From Acidobacteriaceae bacterium (GTDB lineage: Bacteria; Acidobacteriota; Terriglobia; Terriglobales; Acidobacteriaceae), in contig PLBD01000510.1 in NCBI GenBank assembly GCA_003135315.1, forward strand, positions 1 through 10,653: a stretch of 10,653 nt of DNA, read 5' to 3'. Under the pieces are notes generated by a model. It saw only the letters and a list, made by a program, of their open reading frames with translations, was not told where the DNA came from and searched no databases. The number at the start of each line of letters is the position of its first letter. Within the stretch, counting starts at the first letter, position 1. Positions 6,016 to 10,653 of this stretch are shown here, piece by piece. A program made the translations under genes and the position numbers.

Positions 6016-6121
6016 CTCGCTGCTTCACTCTGGGATTAGGTGAGCCAGGGTGCCAGGCCACATCCGGGCGAATCCGTTGTATCGTCCGGTTTTCCGCGAT
6101 GGCAAATCCTGGACTCTGCGT

Positions 6122-6144
6122 TATAATCCGTGCTCGCTCGGAGG
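6122..6144 (+). promoter_or_regulatory. promoter -10 box and ribosome site of the DUF1175-macroglobulin operon
   Basis: TATAAT at 6122-6127 is a perfect -10 box; transcription should start near 6134, giving a leader of about 20 nt. GGAGG at 6140-6144 lies 10 nt before the ATG at 6155. No -35 hexamer stands out, but TCCG recurs at 6063, 6073, 6085 and 6093 just upstream, which might mark an activator site. Confidence 0.6.
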
Positions 6145-6154
6145 ATGACGATTC

Positions 6155-7204
6155 ATGCGCGCCGTGCCTCGCTGGGTGGCAGTGTTGGCTGTGGTCGCGA
6201 CCGGCGCGGTGGTGTGTGCCTTCACCGTTCGACGTACGAGGGCGCCTGCAACCTTAGTATTGCGACTCTCCCAGGCCGCAGTGCCCGCCGATGGTTTCAC
6301 TTCCACAGAGCTGAAAATTACGCCAACCAACGGCCATCCGCTGCGCGACTTGCAGGTCACGGTGGAATATCCGCATCGTGCAGTCGTGGAATCGGTGACG
6401 GTTGACGGCGACACGGCGACGGCGTCGCTGCGTGCCGGAGTTTTGCCGGGTGCGACCAAGGTGCGAATTGCGGGCCGGGGCTTGGCGACGCAGGAGATCG
6501 CGTTAACCACCGCGTTTGACGCCAGTGACACGATTGGAGACGGCACTCCCGACTTCCTGCGTTTGCACGATCCGGCTGATCGCAGCGCTTTCCGCCGCTG
6601 GTTTACCTTCCTGGCCGAGGCGCAGTATTACCGTGGACGAGCGCTTCCGGCGGAAATTGACGATTGCGCCGCGCTCCTGCGCTTCGCCTACCGCGAAGCC
6701 TTGCGCCCGCACGACGCCGCGTGGGCGCAGGGGATGGCACTGCCGGTTCCAGCTTCGGCAAGCGACGTCCAGCAGTATCAATACCCGTACACGCCGCTGG
6801 CGGCGGCACTGTTTCGGGTGCGTGGTGGAAGCTTTCAGGCCAACGATCTTAGCGACGGCGCTTTCGCGCAATTTGCGGACGTGGGTACGCTTTGGCGGCA
6901 CAACGCTCACCTCGTTGGCCGCAACTTGGCGCGCGCCCGGCCCGGCGACCTGCTGTTCTTCCGGCAGGATGGTCAGACGATGCCGTTCCACGCGATGATT
7001 TTCCTCGGGCGAAGCCAGATCGAGCGTGGCAACGAGCAGTATGTCGTCTATCACACCGGGCCAAGTGGACGCTCTGCGGGCGAAATTCGCCGCCTCTCAA
7101 TGGCGCAGCTCTTGAATTATCCCGACCCACGCTGGCGGCCGCTCGCGGACAATCCCGGCTTTCTGGGTGTCTATCGCTGGAACATCTTGCGGGGAGCGGA
7201 CTGA
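6155..7204 (+). CDS. DUF1175 (YfaT-like) protein, membrane-anchored, NlpC/P60-like C-terminal part
   Basis: Function unproven; the family is known mainly as partner of bacterial alpha-2-macroglobulins (E. coli yfaT beside yfaS). The 349-residue product has an N-terminal hydrophobic segment (about 7-24) followed by Arg residues and no clear cleavage site, so it is probably anchored with the rest in the periplasm. Residues 32-120 look like an Ig-like beta domain (ADGFTSTELKITP, 45-57). SDTIGDGTPDFLRL (124-137) is an Asp/Gly-rich loop. From 140 on, DDCAALLRFAYREAL (169-183), RPGDLLFF (262-269), PFHAMIFLG (277-285) and VVYHTGP (297-303) recall the order of an NlpC/P60 papain-like peptidase, with Cys171, His279 and perhaps His300 as catalytic residues; this reading is my inference. 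ATG 6155 has GGAGG upstream. Its TGA overlaps the next ATG (TGATG), so the two genes are coupled. Confidence 0.85.
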   Translation: MRAVPRWVAVLAVVATGAVVCAFTVRRTRAPATLVLRLSQAAVPADGFTSTELKITPTNGHPLRDLQVTVEYPHRAVVESVTVDGDTATASLRAGVLPGATKVRIAGRGLATQEIALTTAFDASDTIGDGTPDFLRLHDPADRSAFRRWFTFLAEAQYYRGRALPAEIDDCAALLRFAYREALRPHDAAWAQGMALPVPASASDVQQYQYPYTPLAAALFRVRGGSFQANDLSDGAFAQFADVGTLWRHNAHLVGRNLARARPGDLLFFRQDGQTMPFHAMIFLGRSQIERGNEQYVVYHTGPSGRSAGEIRRLSMAQLLNYPDPRWRPLADNPGFLGVYRWNILRGAD

Positions 7205-10200
7205 TGCGTCTGAAATCCGCTTTCGTCGCCGTTCTCCTGTGTCAAGCACTGGTGCTGCCGCTATTCGCCCAAGACGATGCCGACGCCGCACAGTCGTTTT
7301 CGCTGACCAGCCAACGTACTTACATGCCCGGAGAAAAGCCGGAGGTCTCGGTCTATTCCCACAACGTAAAGGCGCTGGAGTTCCGCGTCTACCGGGTGAA
7401 CGATCCGGTGAAGTTCTTCAGCCAGATGCAGGAGTTGCACAGCTTCGGCGGTCAAGCGCCCGCCCTGCCGAAGCAGGCCCACACCTGGCTGGAAAAGTTT
7501 CACGCGTGGAAGCACTGCATCTGGGCATGGATCCGCGATTTCGTTCGCGCACAGTTTTCCGCCGAGTCGCGCCAGAAGATTCGGCTGTGGGAGATGGGCG
7601 GCAGCGAAAAGAAATCGGGAGCGAAGGTTGAAAGCTACGCCCAGGTGCCCGTGCTGAACCAGCAGCAGGTGGTCTCGGTTTGGAACTGGACGGTGCCCGC
7701 GCATGACCGATGGGAGAGTCAAAGCGTTGCGGTCCCGGTAAGCGAGAAGGGCGTGTACCTGGTGGAGGCGACGAATGGCACGCTTCGCGCCTACACCATC
7801 GTTGTTGTCACCGAGATCGCGGTGATCACCAAAGCCGCGTCCGGGCGGCTCATGAGTTTCGTAGTCAACCGGCGCACCGGCGATCCCATCGCCGGGATCA
7901 TGGTGCGGGTCTGGGTCGACCAGAAAGAAGTTGCCGCCAAGGCTACCGACCAGCAAGGGCTGCTGGATACCAAGCTAACTGTGACGAAGCCCGAAAATGT
8001 TGCAGTGCTGGCGACCAGCGCAGACGAGTTCGCGATTAATACACCCGGCGCATGGAACCTTGGCAACGATCCCGATGCCAGCTTGACCGCTTACACCTAC
8101 ACCGATCGCCCGGTGTACCGGCCCAGCGACACGGTGCACTTCAAATCCATCGTTCGCGCCCAGACCATGAGCGGCTACGTAATTCCCCAAAGCCGCGAGC
8201 TGAGACTGGAGATGCACGATCCTCGGGACTACACCACGATTTGGCAGCAGACCGTGAAGGTTTCCGACATGGGTACGGCGGAATGGAATTACGCCATTCC
8301 GGCGGAAGCGAATCTTGGGACCTATTACCTCACGATGCAGATGGGCGAGCGTTACGTGGAGGGCACTAACTTTTCGGTCGAAGACTATAAGAAGCCCGAA
8401 TACCAGGTGAAGGTGACGGCGCAGACACCGCGCGTGCTGCAAGGGCAGCCGATCAAGGCGACCATCGACGCGCGCTATTACTTTGGCGAGCCCGTTGCCA
8501 ATGCCAAGGTGACCTGGGTCGTGCATACCTCGACGTATTGGCCGATGGGACACGATCAAGACGACGAGGACGCTAGCGCAGATCAGGAAGGCGATTCTCC
8601 CGACGCGGACAACGCAGAGGACGATGACACATCCGGCGGAGAACAGGCAAGCGAGACCAGCGGCACGCTCGATGCAGACGGCAAGCTACAGGTCACGATT
8701 CCGACAAAGGTCGACAGCAAGAAGCGCGACCTGACCTATCGCATCGAGGCGCGCGTGACCGACGCCGGCAATCGCGAGATCGCGGGACACGGCTTTGCGC
8801 TCGCAACTTACGGCAGCTTCTTTTTGACTGCCCAGCCAGACTCTTATGTTTACACCAAGGGCAGCACGGCGACCGTTACCGTCAACGCGCAGGACTATGA
8901 GAAGAAACCAGTCGAGACCACGTTCCGAGTGGAGATGAATCGCTGGGACTGGCGTAACGGAGCCGGCCAGTCGGTCGCAACCAGCCAAGGCCAGACCGAC
9001 GCCAGCGGCAAAGCACAGGTCAAACTCAACATTCCTGATGCCGGCGAGTTCCGGGTGCGCATAACCGCAACCACTCCGGAGAATCGCACAATCGAGACCA
9101 CCACATTTCTATGGGCTCCGGGAGAGAGTCCATGGTGGAGCGGTCCGGCGGAGGAGCGGGTGCAGATTGTCCCCGACAAGAAGACCTATCAGCCGGGCGA
9201 TACAGCGCACGTGCTGATCGTCACCAGCAAGGAACCGACGTCGGTTCTGGTGACGGTCGAAGGCAACGGACTCTACTCCGGCCAGGTGGTCAAGAGCAGT
9301 GGCGGCAGCATCACGGTGGATGTTCCAATTAAGCCGGAGTACGCCCCGAACTTCTACGTGGCAGCGGTGTTCATTCGCGGTAACAAACTTTACCAGGGAT
9401 CCAAGAGTCTTAACGTGCCTCCGGTTCAGCACGAGTTGAATGTGCAACTGCTGCCTTCCAAGCCGCAGTACCAGCCGGGCGAAGCGGCCAGTTACACCAT
9501 CAAGGCGACGGACAACAGCGGCCAGCCAGTGGCGGCGGAGTTCAGTCTAGGCGTGGTGGATGAGGCCATCTACGCGATCAAACCGGAAACCGCGGGCAGC
9601 ATCGTGAACGCGTTCTATGGCCGCGTCTATTCGAAGGTAAGCACGGAAACTTCGCTGACGTATTACTTCAGCGGGCAGGCAGGGAAGCGCGCGATGCAGC
9701 TGGCCGCAGTGCGGCCTTCAAAGGCGATGGCGCAACTGAAGCCCGAACGCCTGGTACAGCCCAAGGTCCGCAAAGCATTTCCTGATACTGCGTACTGGAT
9801 GGCGGACGTGCACACCGGCAGCAACGGACAAGCCACGGTTCACTTCGACTATCCCGACGCCATCACCTCGTGGCGCGCGACTACGCGAGGTGTCACGCAA
9901 GACACCAAGGTCGGCAGCGCGGTGGTGAATGCCATCGTGCGCAAGAACCTGATGGTGCGACTGGTGGTACCGCGATTCTTCCGCCGCGGCGACGAGATTA
10001 CGATCTCGACCATCGTGCAGAACTATCTGCCCACGGACAAAGTAGCGCGGGTCTCCATGGACCTCACGGGCCTCCAGGTGCTCGATGGCGGGCAGCGCGA
10101 TGTCAACGTCCCGAGCCGCGGATTGATCAAAGTGGATTATCGTGTGCGTGTGCTCGATGTGGACTCAGCGCGCGTCCTGGGCAAGGCGCTGACCGACGTC

Positions 10201-10653
10201 GAGAGCGACGCCATGGAACTTACGCTGCCGGTCGTTCCCTTTGGAGTGAAGCTGGCGGTGTCGAAATCGGGATCGATGGCTGCCGGCGGCGACATGTCGC
10301 AATCGCTAACCTTCCCCGAAGGCATCGAAACGGGCACACGCAAGCTCGCCATCAGTGTGACGCCGTCGATCGCGGGTTCGATTTTCGCGGCGCTCGACTA
10401 CCTCACTTCGTATCCCTACGGTTGTACCGAGCAGACGATGTCCAGCTTCCTGCCCGATGTGCTAGTGGCAGACGCGCTGAAGAAACTGGGATTGAAGTCG
10501 AACATCGATCCGGCGACCCTGAACAAGCAGGTGCAGGCGGGTCTGGATCGACTCTACAACTATCAGCATCCCGACGGCGGCTGGGGCTGGTGGCAGACCG
10601 ACGACAGTCATCCGTTTATGACCGCGTACGTGCTCGCCGGATTGAGCCAGGCG
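7204..10653 (+). CDS. alpha-2-macroglobulin family protein with thioester motif (cut by window edge)
   Basis: Large exported protease trap. Family members offer a bait region; cleavage there collapses the molecule around the protease and exposes a reactive thioester. 1150 codons lie in the window; relatives are usually 1500-2000 residues. A signal peptide spans 1-22 (cleavage LPLFA/QDD) with no lipobox, so it should be soluble, unlike the lipoprotein YfhM. The first beta domain opens at RTYMPGEKPEV (38-48). The MG2 domain is at about 295-395 (TDRPVYRPSDTVHFKSIVRA, from 300), then YKKPEY (395-400) opens the next domain, which bears an acidic insert (451-484). A basic, Ala/Gln-rich stretch at 824-858 is the likely bait region. 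The conserved A2M domain begins at FPDTAYW (859). The thioester domain has YGCTEQ with Cys1074 and Gln1077 intact, and DGGWGWW downstream. The frame is open throughout. Coupled to the DUF1175 gene by TGATG. Confidence 0.94.
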   Translation, partial: MRLKSAFVAVLLCQALVLPLFAQDDADAAQSFSLTSQRTYMPGEKPEVSVYSHNVKALEFRVYRVNDPVKFFSQMQELHSFGGQAPALPKQAHTWLEKFHAWKHCIWAWIRDFVRAQFSAESRQKIRLWEMGGSEKKSGAKVESYAQVPVLNQQQVVSVWNWTVPAHDRWESQSVAVPVSEKGVYLVEATNGTLRAYTIVVVTEIAVITKAASGRLMSFVVNRRTGDPIAGIMVRVWVDQKEVAAKATDQQGLLDTKLTVTKPENVAVLATSADEFAINTPGAWNLGNDPDASLTAYTYTDRPVYRPSDTVHFKSIVRAQTMSGYVIPQSRELRLEMHDPRDYTTIWQQTVKVSDMGTAEWNYAIPAEANLGTYYLTMQMGERYVEGTNFSVEDYKKPEYQVKVTAQTPRVLQGQPIKATIDARYYFGEPVANAKVTWVVHTSTYWPMGHDQDDEDASADQEGDSPDADNAEDDDTSGGEQASETSGTLDADGKLQVTIPTKVDSKKRDLTYRIEARVTDAGNREIAGHGFALATYGSFFLTAQPDSYVYTKGSTATVTVNAQDYEKKPVETTFRVEMNRWDWRNGAGQSVATSQGQTDASGKAQVKLNIPDAGEFRVRITATTPENRTIETTTFLWAPGESPWWSGPAEERVQIVPDKKTYQPGDTAHVLIVTSKEPTSVLVTVEGNGLYSGQVVKSSGGSITVDVPIKPEYAPNFYVAAVFIRGNKLYQGSKSLNVPPVQHELNVQLLPSKPQYQPGEAASYTIKATDNSGQPVAAEFSLGVVDEAIYAIKPETAGSIVNAFYGRVYSKVSTETSLTYYFSGQAGKRAMQLAAVRPSKAMAQLKPERLVQPKVRKAFPDTAYWMADVHTGSNGQATVHFDYPDAITSWRATTRGVTQDTKVGSAVVNAIVRKNLMVRLVVPRFFRRGDEITISTIVQNYLPTDKVARVSMDLTGLQVLDGGQRDVNVPSRGLIKVDYRVRVLDVDSARVLGKALTDVESDAMELTLPVVPFGVKLAVSKSGSMAAGGDMSQSLTFPEGIETGTRKLAISVTPSIAGSIFAALDYLTSYPYGCTEQTMSSFLPDVLVADALKKLGLKSNIDPATLNKQVQAGLDRLYNYQHPDGGWGWWQTDDSHPFMTAYVLAGLSQA

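Noticed and set aside
5307..6400. A 14-bp exact repeat, TGGAATCGGTGACG, at 5307-5320 and 6387-6400.
   Set aside because: One copy is coding and the other intergenic, with no flanking similarity; a single 14-mer match is not surprising in 10 kb.
7261..9447. Several minus-strand frames of 94-231 codons and short plus-strand frames inside the macroglobulin gene.
   Set aside because: The plus frame from 7204 is open throughout with conserved macroglobulin motifs; the others are shadows.

Overview
The window looks like chromosomal DNA from a Gram-negative soil bacterium, most likely Acidobacteriota. The reasons are fairly high GC, an exported (not lipid-anchored) alpha-2-macroglobulin of a type I associate with that phylum, several 'AQ' signal-peptidase sites, and near-consensus TATAAT boxes without clear -35 boxes. 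The phylum is inferred from style, not from a marker gene.

Region 1 (1-2789, minus strand) is a complete dTDP-L-rhamnose pathway in the transcribed order rfbC-rfbD-rfbA-rfbB; rfbB is cut by the left edge. rfbC/rfbD and rfbA/rfbB overlap by ATGA, while rfbD and rfbA are separated by 122 nt holding two abutting small hairpins. A divergent family 2 glycosyltransferase (2890-3798, plus), a probable rhamnosyltransferase, shares a short promoter region with rfbC. That region contains one palindromic ATTATAAT that reads as a -10 box on both strands.

Region 2 (3811-4475, minus) is a VapBC toxin-antitoxin pair. It has a GTG-started antitoxin, a recognisable promoter and two palindromic elements over that promoter.

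Region 3 (4510-5966, minus) holds an exported beta-propeller glutaminyl-peptide cyclotransferase and an exported single-haem cytochrome c, separated by 245 nt without a convincing gene.

Region 4 (6155-10653, plus) is a two-gene operon, joined by a TGATG stop/start overlap. The first gene is a membrane-anchored DUF1175 (YfaT-like) protein with a C-terminal part resembling an NlpC/P60 cysteine peptidase. The second is a large alpha-2-macroglobulin with an intact CTEQ thioester motif, cut by the right edge after 1150 codons.

The strongest leads are: (a) the DUF1175 / thioester-macroglobulin pair, which joins a possible cell-wall cysteine hydrolase to a protease trap; (b) the cyclotransferase lying beside two exported proteins whose predicted mature N-terminus is Gln, the substrate of that enzyme; (c) the symmetric bidirectional -10 box between rfbC and the glycosyltransferase gene. 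No insertion sequence, CRISPR array, rRNA, tRNA or convincing rho-independent terminator was seen. No gene-free stretch exceeds 300 nt.
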